Part shown: piece after piece, positions 1-9,594 of the stretch
Numbering within the stretch: position 1 is the first letter of the stretch
Layout of the letters: the number at the start of each line of letters is the position of its first letter
DNA from: Burkholderia metallica
GTDB lineage: Bacteria > Pseudomonadota > Gammaproteobacteria > Burkholderiales > Burkholderiaceae
DNA: 64,000 bases
Assembly: GCF_902832845.1 (NCBI RefSeq)
Contig: NZ_CADFDB010000005.1
Coordinates: forward strand, 124,001-188,000
Direction: 5' to 3'
Made by a program: the position numbers and the translations under genes
Notes under the pieces: generated by a model
What the model was told of the DNA's origin: nothing
Seen by the model: only the letters and a program-made list of their open reading frames with translations
Database searches by the model: none

Positions 1-2
1 GT

Positions 3-323
3 TCGCAGCGCTGCCCGATCAAGCCGGGCACGATGGCGGAAGAGATCTATGGCAAGGACGTGAACGAGCGCCATCGCCACCGTTATGAAGTCAATAACCG
101 CTTCGTGCCCCAGCTCGAAGCCGGCGGCCTTATCATCAGCGCCCGTACCCCGAGCGAGGATCTGCCGGAAATGATGGAGCTGCCGCGTTCGATGCACCCG
201 TGGTTCGTCGGCGTCCAGTTCCACCCGGAATTCACGTCCACGCCGCGTGACGGTCATCCCCTCTTCAAGTCGTTCGTCGAAGCAGCGCTGGCCAACAAGC
301 AGGCGCGCGGAGTGCAAGCATGA
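3..323 (+). CDS. pyrG: CTP synthase, C-terminal part (cut by window start)
   Basis: This is the 3' end of CTP synthase, which makes CTP from UTP, ATP and glutamine-derived ammonia in the cytoplasm. Only about 106 residues are present, all from the C-terminal class I glutamine amidotransferase domain; the frame is open from base 3. The HPE motif at about 222-230 supplies the His and Glu of the Cys-His-Glu triad; the nucleophile Cys lies outside the window. The stop overlaps the kdsA start (ATGA at 320-323), so the two genes are probably translationally coupled. The pyrG-kdsA-eno-ftsB order is familiar from beta- and gammaproteobacteria. Confidence 0.95.
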   Translation, partial: SQRCPIKPGTMAEEIYGKDVNERHRHRYEVNNRFVPQLEAGGLIISARTPSEDLPEMMELPRSMHPWFVGVQFHPEFTSTPRDGHPLFKSFVEAALANKQARGVQA

Positions 324-1174
324 AGCTGTGCGATTTCGAGGTCGGTCTCGACAAGCCTTTCTTCCTGATCGCGGGTACCTGCGTCGTCGAATCGGAGCAG
401 ATGACGATCGACACGGCGGGCCGCCTGAAGGAGATCTGCGCGAAGCTGAACGTTCCGTTCATCTACAAGTCGTCCTACGACAAGGCGAACCGCAGCTCGG
501 GCAAGTCGTTTCGCGGCCTCGGAATGGACGAGGGCCTGCGGATCCTGTCCGAAGTGAAGCGCCAGCTCGGCCTGCCGGTGCTGACCGACGTCCATTCGAT
601 CGACGAGATCGAGCAGGTCGCGTCGGTCGTCGACGTGCTGCAGACGCCGGCGTTCCTGTGCCGCCAGACCGACTTCATCCATGCGTGTGCGCGCTCGGGC
701 AAGCCCGTCAACATCAAGAAGGGCCAGTTCCTCGCGCCGCACGACATGAAGAACGTGATCGACAAGGCGCGCGACGCGGCCCGTGAAGCGGGGCTGTCGG
801 AAGACCGCTTCATGGCGTGCGAGCGCGGCGTCTCGTTCGGCTACAACAATCTCGTGTCGGACATGCGTTCGCTCGCGATCATGCGCGAGACGAACGCGCC
901 GGTCGTGTTCGACGCAACCCACTCGGTGCAGTTGCCGGGCGGGCAGGGCACGAGCTCGGGCGGCCAGCGCGAATTCGTGCCGGTGCTCGCGCGTGCGGCG
1001 GTCGCGACGGGCGTCGCGGGCCTGTTCATGGAAACGCACCCGAATCCGGCCGAAGCGAAGTCGGACGGCCCGAACGCGGTGCCGCTGAACCGGATGGGTG
1101 CGTTGCTGGAGACCCTCGTCACGCTCGACCAGGCGGTGAAGCGCCATCCGTTCCTGGAAAACGATTTCAATTAA
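320..1174 (+). CDS. kdsA: 3-deoxy-D-manno-octulosonate 8-phosphate synthase
   Basis: KdsA condenses phosphoenolpyruvate with arabinose 5-phosphate to give KDO 8-phosphate, the first committed step to the lipopolysaccharide inner-core sugar. The 284-residue length is normal for the family. The substrate-binding stretch [11 protein letters not shown] is at residues 50-60, and the late DATHSVQ and GGQREF motifs are present. Residue 21, in AGTCVVES, is Cys; the metal-independent E. coli enzyme has Asn there, while metal-dependent class II enzymes such as that of Aquifex have Cys. The protein is therefore probably a metal-requiring class II enzyme (inference). The start overlaps the pyrG stop. Confidence 0.97.
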   Translation: MKLCDFEVGLDKPFFLIAGTCVVESEQMTIDTAGRLKEICAKLNVPFIYKSSYDKANRSSGKSFRGLGMDEGLRILSEVKRQLGLPVLTDVHSIDEIEQVASVVDVLQTPAFLCRQTDFIHACARSGKPVNIKKGQFLAPHDMKNVIDKARDAAREAGLSEDRFMACERGVSFGYNNLVSDMRSLAIMRETNAPVVFDATHSVQLPGGQGTSSGGQREFVPVLARAAVATGVAGLFMETHPNPAEAKSDGPNAVPLNRMGALLETLVTLDQAVKRHPFLENDFN

Positions 1175-1250
1175 AGATCGAATGAACCTTGCGACGGCTT
1201 CGCGCGTCAGTAGCGAAAGCGGTTCGGGCACGCGCGCCGTCGCAGTTTGA

Positions 1251-2564
<1,314 letters not shown>

Positions 2565-2592
2565 CGCGCTAATATCGGGTTCGTCATATCGA

Positions 2593-2626
2593 CGCCGCTC
2601 TGTGCACGTGCGCGGAGCGGCGCTTC
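2593..2626 (+). terminator. Hairpin between eno and ftsB
   Basis: A perfect 8-bp stem (CGCCGCTC at 2593-2600 with GAGCGGCG at 2615-2622) encloses a 14-nt loop and is followed by CTTCTT. The T tract is poor, so this may be an attenuator or RNA-end stabiliser that uncouples the abundant eno message from ftsB rather than a full terminator. Confidence 0.45.
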
Positions 2627-2645
2627 TTATATCTGCGTCTCTTAC

Positions 2646-3071
2646 ATGCGGCTTGTCACTGTCGTCCTGATTGCCTTGCTGGCGCTCATTCAGTACCCCC
2701 TATGGTGGGGACACGGCGGCTGGCTGCGGGTGCATGAATTGCGTCAGCAGTTGGACGACCAGCTCCAGAAGAATGCGGACGAGAAGCTGCGAAACGAGCG
2801 CACGGCGGGCGAGGTGCAGGATCTGCAGAGCGGCACCGCGGCCATCGAGGAGCGCGCGCGCTACGAGATGGGCATGGTGAAGGACGGCGAAGTATTCGTG
2901 CAGTTCGTGTCGCCGAATGCACCGGCCGCGCCGCTGAACAACGTGCCGTCGAATACGTCGACGCGCGGCACCGTGTCTGCGGCGCCGGTGCGTGTCGTAC
3001 CGAATCCGCAATCGATCGCCAAGCCGTCGCGGCATCACGGCGGTGACAAGGGCAAGGCCGCGCATCACTGA
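2646..3071 (+). CDS. ftsB: Cell division protein FtsB
   Basis: FtsB is a small bitopic inner-membrane protein that joins FtsL and FtsQ in the divisome and helps activate septal peptidoglycan synthesis. The first 20 or so residues form one membrane segment ([19 protein letters not shown]). A charged coiled coil follows to about residue 70, then the family motif in which [15 protein letters not shown] is recognisable. At 141 residues it is longer than E. coli FtsB (103): the extra C-terminal part, from about residue 100, is Pro/Ala/Ser-rich, ends basic and His-rich, and is probably disordered. Confidence 0.93.
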   Translation: MRLVTVVLIALLALIQYPLWWGHGGWLRVHELRQQLDDQLQKNADEKLRNERTAGEVQDLQSGTAAIEERARYEMGMVKDGEVFVQFVSPNAPAAPLNNVPSNTSTRGTVSAAPVRVVPNPQSIAKPSRHHGGDKGKAAHH

Positions 3072-3093
3072 GCACGGCCGCTCGAATCCATTG

Positions 3094-3122
3094 AAAAAGC
3101 GCGGGAAATGCCGCGCTTTTTT
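3094..3122 (+). terminator. Intrinsic terminator after ftsB
   Basis: AAAAAGCGCGG and CCGCGCTTTTT form a perfect 11-bp inverted repeat around a 7-nt loop, flanked by A and T runs. It ends the kdsA-eno-ftsB unit and can also act on the convergent minus-strand lipoprotein gene. Confidence 0.9.
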
Positions 3123-3160
3123 ATTTCCTGCCGGGAGTCAATCGCCCTGGCGACGCACGC

Positions 3161-3535
3161 TCACCACCACCATCCCGGGTAGCCGTAGCTGATCCCGGTG
3201 CCCCAGCGATTGCCCCATCCGCCGTAATACCCGCCGTAGACGGTCACGGGCGGCGGCGAGTAATAGGCCCACGCGCGTGCCGCGGCCTCGGCGGCCATCG
3301 CGCTGTTCTGCTCGCGCAGCACCTGCTGGTCGATCTCGTCATAGCGCTTGCGTTCGGCGCTCGACAGCGCGGGCGGCTGGCCGCCGGATGCGGCGGGTTC
3401 GGGCAAGCGGCTCAGGATCGTGGAAGTCGGCGGCGGCATCGCGCAGCCGGCCAGCGCGAGCGTGCCGGCGGCGACGCTCGTCAGCACGAGGGTGCGGAAT
3501 GGTCGATGAAACGGTCGTTGAAGCGGACGATTCAT
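3161..3535 (-). CDS. Small lipoprotein with Gly/Tyr/Trp-rich tail, function unknown
   Basis: No function is recognised. The 124-residue product starts with a basic region and a hydrophobic segment ending in the lipobox LALAGC, so it should be lipidated at Cys and anchored in an envelope membrane. A short charged region follows (about residues 55-90, SSAERKRYDEIDQQ). The last 30 residues are rich in Gly, Tyr and Trp and end in three tryptophans. The start at 3535 is chosen over an upstream in-frame ATG at 3553 because AGGAG lies six bases before it. Glycine-zipper or stress-induced surface lipoproteins are possible relatives, but this is a guess. Confidence 0.75.
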   Translation of the reverse strand: MNRPLQRPFHRPFRTLVLTSVAAGTLALAGCAMPPPTSTILSRLPEPAASGGQPPALSSAERKRYDEIDQQVLREQNSAMAAEAAARAWAYYSPPPVTVYGGYYGGWGNRWGTGISYGYPGWWW

Positions 3536-3669
3536 GTGTTTCTCCTGCAGCACGCCGACGCCGGGAAGCGGCTGGCGCCGAAGTGCGGGACTTCGGCGCC
3601 GCAGCGGTGCGTGCGACGCTCATGCGTCATTATGCGCCCGTGCCCGCACGGCGGGCATCGGGCCGCGGC

Positions 3670-4620
3670 TCAGTGACGCTGGTCGGTTGCCGGCGCAATG
3701 CCAGTCTCGACGCCGGGTGCCGCGAACAGTTGCGCGACGTCGACCGGATCGAATTCGTAGCGCTGATTGCAGAACTCGCAATGGATCTCGACGTGGCCGC
3801 GCTCGACGATCACGCTGTCGACTTCCTCGCGGCCGAGCATGCGCAGCATCGCTCCGACCTTCTCGCGCGAGCACGAGCACTGGAAGCGCGTGCCGGCCGG
3901 TTCGAAGTGCTGCACGTTTTCCTGCCAGAAGAGCCGCCGGAACACGACTTCCGGTTCGACCTCGAGCAGTTCCTGCGCGGACAGCGTGCCGCCGAGCGTG
4001 CAGACGCGCTCCCACGTATCGGTATCGGTTTCGGCGTTGCGCGGCACGATGCCGCCGTCGCCCGGCAGCTTCTGCAGCAGCATGCCGACCGCGCGGTCGC
4101 GATTGGCCGCGAGCCACATCCGCGTGTCGAGCTGCTCCGAGTGATGCATGTAGTGCTCGAGCACCTGCGACACGGATTCGAGCGGGCCGTCGACGCCGTT
4201 CAGCGGCACGATGCCCTGGTACGGCTGCTGGCCCGGCAGCTTGTCGGCCGGGTCGAGCGTGATCACGCAACGGCCGTGACCGCTCGCATTGACGAGTGAC
4301 GCGAAACTCGTGTCGTCGCCGATCGTCTGCGCGGCGTCGCCGGCGAACTTCGCGGTGGCCCGCATCGACAGATCCGAACCGCACTGGACGACCAGCATCT
4401 GGACCGGCCCGTCGCCGAAGATCTGCATGATCAGGGTGCCGTTGAATTTCAGGTTCGCGGACAGCAGCGCGCACGCGGCCATCATCTCGCCGAGCACCGT
4501 GCGCACGGGGGCCGGGTAGTCGCGGCGGGAGAGCACCTCCTGCCACGTATTGCGCAGCGAAACGATCTCGCCGCGCACGGGCGCCGCATTGAACATGAAT
4601 TTCTGTAACTGGTCGCTCAC
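3670..4620 (-). CDS. hslO: Redox-regulated chaperone Hsp33
   Basis: Hsp33 is a cytoplasmic holdase activated by oxidative stress: oxidation releases zinc from a four-cysteine centre and unfolds the C-terminal switch domain. Both halves of the centre are present, CSC at about residue 246 and CEFC at about residue 280. The protein is 316 residues with a GTG start at 4620, beginning VSDQLQKF. That start is preceded by AGGAAGAAGA; the longer reading frame upstream overlaps the next gene and has no family similarity. It lies 25 bp after the gamma-carbonic anhydrase gene and is probably cotranscribed with it. Confidence 0.95.
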   Translation of the reverse strand: MSDQLQKFMFNAAPVRGEIVSLRNTWQEVLSRRDYPAPVRTVLGEMMAACALLSANLKFNGTLIMQIFGDGPVQMLVVQCGSDLSMRATAKFAGDAAQTIGDDTSFASLVNASGHGRCVITLDPADKLPGQQPYQGIVPLNGVDGPLESVSQVLEHYMHHSEQLDTRMWLAANRDRAVGMLLQKLPGDGGIVPRNAETDTDTWERVCTLGGTLSAQELLEVEPEVVFRRLFWQENVQHFEPAGTRFQCSCSREKVGAMLRMLGREEVDSVIVERGHVEIHCEFCNQRYEFDPVDVAQLFAAPGVETGIAPATDQRH

Positions 4621-4645
4621 TCTTCTTCCTTGAAATCCGTGCGAA

Positions 4646-5170
4646 TCATCCGATCCGCACGAGTTGCTCCTTGAAATGCGCACGCCGCTCGACGTACGTC
4701 TTCGCGTTCGTGCGCAGTCGCGCAATGTCTTCCGCCGACAGCTCGCGCACGACTTTCGCCGGTGCGCCGAGAATCAGCGAGTTGTCCGGGAACGTCTTGC
4801 CTTCCGTCACGACCGCGCCCGCACCTACCAGACAGTTGCGGCCGATTACCGCACCATTCAAGACCACGGCCTGGATTCCGATCAGCGAACCTTCGCCGAT
4901 CGTGCAGCCGTGCAGCATGGCCTGGTGCCCGATCGTCACGTTTTCGGCAATCGTCAGCGGAAAGCCGGGGTCGGTATGCAGAACCGCGCCTTCCTGGACG
5001 TTGCTGCCCACGCCGACGGTAATCGTCTCGTTGTCGCCGCGAATCGTCGCGCCGAACCACACGCTCGCGTTCTCTTCGAGCACGACCTTGCCGATGATGG
5101 CCGCCGTATCGGCGACGAATACGCTTTCGTGGATCGTCGGGGCCGTATCGCCCAGCTTGTAGATCGTCAC
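4646..5170 (-). CDS. Gamma-class carbonic anhydrase family protein (YrdA-like)
   Basis: This 174-residue protein is a left-handed beta-helix of hexapeptide repeats, typical of gamma carbonic anhydrase-like proteins (YrdA, PaaY, CaiE relatives). Histidines in VLHTD, IGHQ and MLHGC match the three metal ligands of the trimeric enzymes. Carbonic anhydrase activity is plausible, but many family members have no proven activity. The GTG start at 5170 is set by AAGGAGA just upstream; reading on toward 6067 only adds sequence antisense to the next gene. Confidence 0.88.
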   Translation of the reverse strand: MTIYKLGDTAPTIHESVFVADTAAIIGKVVLEENASVWFGATIRGDNETITVGVGSNVQEGAVLHTDPGFPLTIAENVTIGHQAMLHGCTIGEGSLIGIQAVVLNGAVIGRNCLVGAGAVVTEGKTFPDNSLILGAPAKVVRELSAEDIARLRTNAKTYVERRAHFKEQLVRIG

Positions 5171-5326
5171 GGAGTCTCCTTGTCTCTTCGATGAGGGGCG
5201 CCGGTAGAATGACGCGTCCGGTTTGCCCGGCGCATTCGTCTTGCGTATTGCGCCGCGGAACAAACGCCTATTGTAAACCGTCGCGTGCGTGCGCTCCCGC
5301 GATGCGCGCGAAGGGTGTCCCCGTTT

Positions 5327-6184
5327 ATGAGCATGGAGTCTTCTTCTTTCGGCAATGCGCCCGCCTGCGTGCGCCGTGCCGCGCTTGCCGCGCTGCGCGA
5401 CGCCGAACCCGCGGCCAAGGCCGCCCAGGTGCGTTCGCTTTACGACGCGCTGCTGGCCGGGCGGGCGGCGATCGCCCCGTCGCTCGAACTGGGCGAACCG
5501 GCCGATCTGCCCGGGCGCCCGGTGCGTCCGCCGCTCGTCGAGCCGCGCCAGCTCGAGCGGCGCAGCATGCGTTCGCCCGAAGGGCGCGCGGTGCTGCTGC
5601 ACGCGCTCGCCCATATCGAATTCAATGCGATCAACCTCGCGCTCGACGCGGTCTGGCGCTTCGCGGGCCTGCCCGACGCGTTCTACGCCGACTGGCTGAA
5701 GGTCGCGGCCGAGGAGGCGTATCACTTCACGCTGCTGTCCGAGCGCCTGGCGGCCTTCGGGCATGCGTACGGCGATTTTCCCGCGCACAACGGCCTGTGG
5801 GAGATGTGCGAGCGGACAAGGGGCGACGTGCTGGCGCGCATGGCGCTCGTGCCGCGCACGCTCGAGGCCCGCGGGCTCGACGCATCGCCGCCGATTCGCG
5901 CGCGGCTTCTGCAGGCGGGCGACGATGCGTCGGCCGCGATCCTCGACGTGATCCTGCGCGACGAAATCGGCCATGTCGCGATCGGCAACCGCTGGTTCCG
6001 CCATCTGTGCGACGCAGCCGGCCGCGACCCGGTGCCGACCTACCGGCAGCTCGCCGAGCAATACCATGCGCCGCGGCTGCGCGGCCCGTTCAATTTCGAT
6101 GCGCGCCGCGATGCGGGATTCGAGCAGGCCGAACTCGACGAACTGGCCGCGCAGGATGGCGCGGGCGGCAACGCGCCACGCTAG
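5327..6184 (+). CDS. DUF455 ferritin-like protein
   Basis: This is a ferritin-like helical protein of the DUF455 family, 285 residues from the ATG at 5327. An in-frame GTG at 5285 and another ATG at 5333 are alternatives; none has a strong ribosome-binding site. Candidate di-iron ligands come in the expected order: AHIEF, EEAYH and DEIGHV. The family has no firm biochemical function, and a diiron oxidase or hydroxylase role is only inferred. It is transcribed divergently from the carbonic-anhydrase-like gene across about 155 bp. Confidence 0.85.
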   Translation: MSMESSSFGNAPACVRRAALAALRDAEPAAKAAQVRSLYDALLAGRAAIAPSLELGEPADLPGRPVRPPLVEPRQLERRSMRSPEGRAVLLHALAHIEFNAINLALDAVWRFAGLPDAFYADWLKVAAEEAYHFTLLSERLAAFGHAYGDFPAHNGLWEMCERTRGDVLARMALVPRTLEARGLDASPPIRARLLQAGDDASAAILDVILRDEIGHVAIGNRWFRHLCDAAGRDPVPTYRQLAEQYHAPRLRGPFNFDARRDAGFEQAELDELAAQDGAGGNAPR

Positions 6185-6325
6185 CCGGCTCGTGTCGGGC
6201 TGCGTTTCGCCGGTCGCCCGCCGTCGCGTGCACCCGGCCGGCGGCGCTTGCCGATGGCCCGTTGCACGCGGGCGCCGCTAGAGCGGCGCCTCGACTGCCG
6301 GACACCGGAAAGCACACGCCGTCGC

Positions 6326-6331
6326 TATAAT
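6326..6331 (+). promoter_or_regulatory. Probable -10 box of hydrolase gene
   Basis: A consensus TATAAT lies 31 bp upstream of the ATG at 6363 and follows the end of the previous gene by about 140 bp. No clear -35 box is seen at the right distance. Confidence 0.45.
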
Positions 6332-6362
6332 CGAACGACCATTCTTTTTTCTGGCGGTTGCC

Positions 6363-7253
6363 ATGAGTGTCTCGAGTTCTGTTTCCGACTTCGTCACGGT
6401 CCGTGGCGTTCAGCTGCATGTCCGGCGCTGGGGCCGGCCCGACGCGCCGACGCTGTTCATGCTGCACGGCTGGATGGACGTCGCGGCGTCGTTCCAGTTC
6501 GTCGTCGATGCGCTCGCGGGCGACTGGCAGGTGATCGCGCCCGATGCGCGAGGTTTCGGGCTGTCCGACTGGCCGGTCGCGCGGCAGGGCGGCGGCCACT
6601 ACTGGTTCCACGAATACCTGGGCGACCTCGATGCGCTCGTCGACCACTATGCGCCGACCGGCGAAGTCAACCTGGTCGGGCACAGCATGGGCGCGAACGT
6701 CGTGTGCCTGTATGCCGGCGCGCGGCCGGAGCGCGTGCGGCGCGTGGTCGATCTGGAGGGCTTCGGGCTCGCGCCCGCGCGGGCCGAGCAGGCGCCGCGC
6801 CGGCTGCGCGGCTGGCTGGACGAGCTGCGCGAGCCGCCGGCGCTGCGCCCTTACGCGTCCCTCGACGACGTCGCGGCGCGCCTGACCAAGACCAATCCGC
6901 GGCTCGCGCCGCGCCGCGCCGCGTTTCTCGCCGAGCACTGGTCGAAGCGCGGCGACGACGGCCTCTACCATCTGCTGGCCGACCCCGCGCACAAGATGCC
7001 GGGCCCGCTGCTGTACCGGCTCGACGAGGTGATGGCGACCTGGGCGCAGGTGCGCGCGAAGGTGCTGCACGTGGAGGCCGTCAATTCGCCGACGCTGGCG
7101 CACATCGCCGGCGACATCCCGCTTCCCGAATTCAAGGCGCGTTTCAACGCGTTCCCCGACTGGCGCGAGAAGCTCGTCGAGGATGCCGGCCACATGGTGC
7201 ACCACGACCAGCCCGAGCAGATCGCGGCGCTGATCGAGGCGTTCTGCGCGTAA
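6363..7253 (+). CDS. Alpha/beta hydrolase
   Basis: A 296-residue alpha/beta-hydrolase-fold protein. The oxyanion-hole region MLHGWMD, the nucleophile elbow GHSMGAN and the late catalytic His in AGHMVHHDQP are all visible. The lid region (about residues 140-215) is rich in Arg and Ala. The substrate cannot be told from sequence; the family includes esterases, epoxide hydrolases and haloalkane dehalogenases. There is no signal peptide, so it is probably cytoplasmic. Confidence 0.88.
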   Translation: MSVSSSVSDFVTVRGVQLHVRRWGRPDAPTLFMLHGWMDVAASFQFVVDALAGDWQVIAPDARGFGLSDWPVARQGGGHYWFHEYLGDLDALVDHYAPTGEVNLVGHSMGANVVCLYAGARPERVRRVVDLEGFGLAPARAEQAPRRLRGWLDELREPPALRPYASLDDVAARLTKTNPRLAPRRAAFLAEHWSKRGDDGLYHLLADPAHKMPGPLLYRLDEVMATWAQVRAKVLHVEAVNSPTLAHIAGDIPLPEFKARFNAFPDWREKLVEDAGHMVHHDQPEQIAALIEAFCA

Positions 7254-7323
7254 GCGCGGCGGCAGCGGCGGGGCAGGCGGGCGGCGCATTGCCGCGTTGC
7301 AGTAGAATGAAGGCTTACCTGCC

Positions 7324-8163
7324 ATGCCGACAATGAACGCCGATCTCCACTGCCATTCCAATGTTTCCGACGGGTTGCTGTCGCCTGTCGACGTCGCGCG
7401 CCGCGCCCATGCCGGCGGCGTGACCCTGTGGGCGCTGACCGACCACGACGAGATCGGCGGCCAGGCGGCGGCACGCAGCGAGGCGCAGGCACTCGGCATG
7501 CGCTACCTGAGCGGCGTCGAGATTTCGGTCACGTGGGCGTCGCGAACGGTGCACATCGTCGGTCTGAACGTCGACCCGGCCAACCCGGTGCTCGTCGACG
7601 GCCTGCACCGCACGCGCCACGGTCGCGCGGCGCGCGCGGTGGCGATCGGCGAACAGCTCGCGACGCTCGGCATTCCCGGTGCGTACGACGGCGCGTTGAA
7701 ATACGTGTCGAATCCCGACCTGATCTCCCGCACGCATTTCGCCCGCTTTCTCGTCGAGAACGGCCACGCCGAATCGACCTCCGACGTGTTCGATCGCCTG
7801 CTCGGCGATGGCAAGCCGGGCTTCGTCCCGCATCGCTGGGCGTCGCTGTCCGATGCCGTCGCATGGATCCGGGCGGCCGGCGGCGAAGCCGTGGTCGCGC
7901 ATCCGGGCCGTTATCGCTATACGCCCGTCGAATTCGACGCGTTCTTCGCCGAGTTCATCGATCTGGGCGGCCGCGCGATCGAGGTCGTTACGGGCAGCCA
8001 TACGCCCGACCAGTACCGCGAATACGCGGACGTCGCACGCCGCTTCGGCTTCGAAGCGTCGCGCGGCTCGGATTTCCATGCGCCGGGCGAGGGCCGTGTC
8101 GATCTCGGCAGCCTGCCGCCGTTGCCGCCCGACCTGACACCGGTCTGGGAGCGCTGGCTCTGA
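7324..8163 (+). CDS. rnm: PHP-domain 3',5'-nucleotide phosphatase / RNase AM
   Basis: A 279-residue PHP-domain protein of the YciV/TrpH type. Characterised relatives hydrolyse 3',5'-nucleoside bisphosphates and trim RNA 5' ends (RNase AM). Metal-binding motifs are clear: DLHCHSNVSDG near residue 5, TDHDE near 39, and a late GSDFHAPG. The next gene is a YciO/Sua5-type gene, repeating the trpH-yciO pairing known from enterobacteria. The gene symbol is by similarity only. Confidence 0.85.
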   Translation: MPTMNADLHCHSNVSDGLLSPVDVARRAHAGGVTLWALTDHDEIGGQAAARSEAQALGMRYLSGVEISVTWASRTVHIVGLNVDPANPVLVDGLHRTRHGRAARAVAIGEQLATLGIPGAYDGALKYVSNPDLISRTHFARFLVENGHAESTSDVFDRLLGDGKPGFVPHRWASLSDAVAWIRAAGGEAVVAHPGRYRYTPVEFDAFFAEFIDLGGRAIEVVTGSHTPDQYREYADVARRFGFEASRGSDFHAPGEGRVDLGSLPPLPPDLTPVWERWL

Positions 8164-8242
8164 CGCCGGGCGGCGGCCGGCCGCCTGCTGCCCGCGTTGC
8201 CGCCGGCACGCGCATCCGACTTTTCCCCCTTTACGTACCCCC

Positions 8243-8875
8243 ATGTCCCAGTTCTTCAGGATTCATCCGGATAATCCGCAGCCGCGCCTGATCAAGCAGG
8301 CCGTGGAGATCGTCAGCAAGGGCGGCGTGATCGCGATGCCGACCGATTCGAGCTATGCGCTCGCGTGCCATCTCGACGACAAGGATGCGGTCGAGCGCGT
8401 GCGCCGGATCCGCGGCCTCGACGAGAAGCAGCACCTGTCGCTGCTCGTGCGCGACCTGTCGGAACTCGCCAACTTCGCGATGGTCGACAACCGCCAGTAC
8501 CGGCAGATCAAGTCGGTGACGCCCGGCCCGTACGTCTTCATCCTGCAGGCGACGAAGGAAGTGCCGCGCCGGCTGTCGCACCCGTCGCGCAAGACGATCG
8601 GGTTGCGCGTGCCCGATCACGCGATCACGCTCGCGTTGCTCGAATCGCTCGGCCAGCCGCTGCTCGGCACGACGCTGATCCTGCCGCCGGACGACGAGCC
8701 GCTCAACGACCCCGAGGACATCCGCGCGCGGCTCGAGAAGCAGGTCGACCTCGTGATCGACGGCGGCGCGTGCCCGCGCGAGCCGTCGACGGTGATCGAC
8801 CTGACCGGCGACGCGCCCGAACTCGTGCGCGCGGGGCGCGGTGCGCTCGAACCGTTCGGACTCTCGGCGGCGTAA
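8243..8875 (+). CDS. Sua5/YciO/YrdC family protein
   Basis: A 210-residue protein of the L-threonylcarbamoyladenylate synthase superfamily. Sua5/TsaC members make the precursor of the t6A tRNA modification from threonine, bicarbonate and ATP. The length and the neighbouring PHP phosphatase fit the YciO subgroup, whose role is less certain than that of TsaC. Motifs typical of the fold are present (GGVIAMPTDSSYALAC near the N-terminus and KTIGLRVPDH in the middle). Confidence 0.85.
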   Translation: MSQFFRIHPDNPQPRLIKQAVEIVSKGGVIAMPTDSSYALACHLDDKDAVERVRRIRGLDEKQHLSLLVRDLSELANFAMVDNRQYRQIKSVTPGPYVFILQATKEVPRRLSHPSRKTIGLRVPDHAITLALLESLGQPLLGTTLILPPDDEPLNDPEDIRARLEKQVDLVIDGGACPREPSTVIDLTGDAPELVRAGRGALEPFGLSAA

Positions 8876-8923
8876 GCGCGCCGTTCCATTTTTGCGCGAG
8901 TGCGCTTGTTACAATAACGCGAT

Positions 8924-9586
8924 ATGGATGCTTCCCTGATACAGACCATCGCCGTCTACGCGCTGCCCGTGATCTTCGCGATCACGCTGCACGAGGCCGC
9001 CCACGGCTACGCCGCCCGCCTGCTCGGCGACAACACCGCCTACATGATGGGCCGCGTGTCGTTCAACCCGATGCGCCACATCGATCCGCTCGGCACGATC
9101 GCGATCCCGCTCGCGATGTATTTCCTGACGGGCGGCGCATTCCTGTTCGGCTATGCGAAGCCGGTGCCGGTGTCGTTCGGCAATCTGCGCGATCCGCGCT
9201 GGGGCAGCCTGTGGGTATCGCTCGCGGGCCCGGCCTGCAACTTCGTGCAGGCGCTGATCTGGGGTGTGCTGACGCTGGTGCTGCCCGCGGTCGGCGTCGA
9301 CGAGCCGTTCTTCACGCGGATGGCGTTTGCCGGCGTCAGCGCGAACCTCGTGCTCGGCGTACTGAACCTGTTTCCGCTGCCGCCGCTCGACGGCGGCCGC
9401 ATCCTGGCGGCGCTGCTGCCGACGAAGCAATCGATCGCGCTGTCGCGCATCGAGCCGTACGGTTTCATCATCGTCCTCGTGCTGGTCGCGACGGGCGTGC
9501 TGACGAACTTCTGGCTGCGCCCGCTCGTCAATGTCGGCTACGCCGTCCTGAGCGCCATCCTGTCCCCATTCGCCTCGCTTCTCTAA
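8924..9586 (+). CDS. Site-2 protease family membrane metallopeptidase (M50)
   Basis: A 220-residue polytopic protein with an HExxH zinc motif (HEAAH) in the first membrane region and the third-ligand motif LPPLDGGR near residue 150, as in the short M50/rhomboid-size site-2 proteases. Five or so hydrophobic segments are visible. The family cuts within or near membranes, but the substrate is unknown. The gene sits eight bases upstream of trpS and is likely in the same operon. Confidence 0.9.
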   Translation: MDASLIQTIAVYALPVIFAITLHEAAHGYAARLLGDNTAYMMGRVSFNPMRHIDPLGTIAIPLAMYFLTGGAFLFGYAKPVPVSFGNLRDPRWGSLWVSLAGPACNFVQALIWGVLTLVLPAVGVDEPFFTRMAFAGVSANLVLGVLNLFPLPPLDGGRILAALLPTKQSIALSRIEPYGFIIVLVLVATGVLTNFWLRPLVNVGYAVLSAILSPFASLL

Positions 9587-9594
9587 CGACAATC

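Noticed and set aside
8910-8915. TACAAT just before the M50 gene as a promoter for a leaderless message
   Set aside because: No -35 at the correct distance and the start would be almost at the ATG.
8365-9594. A very long in-frame extension upstream of trpS
   Set aside because: It only reads through the Sua5 and M50 genes in another frame; the trpS family start is at 9595.
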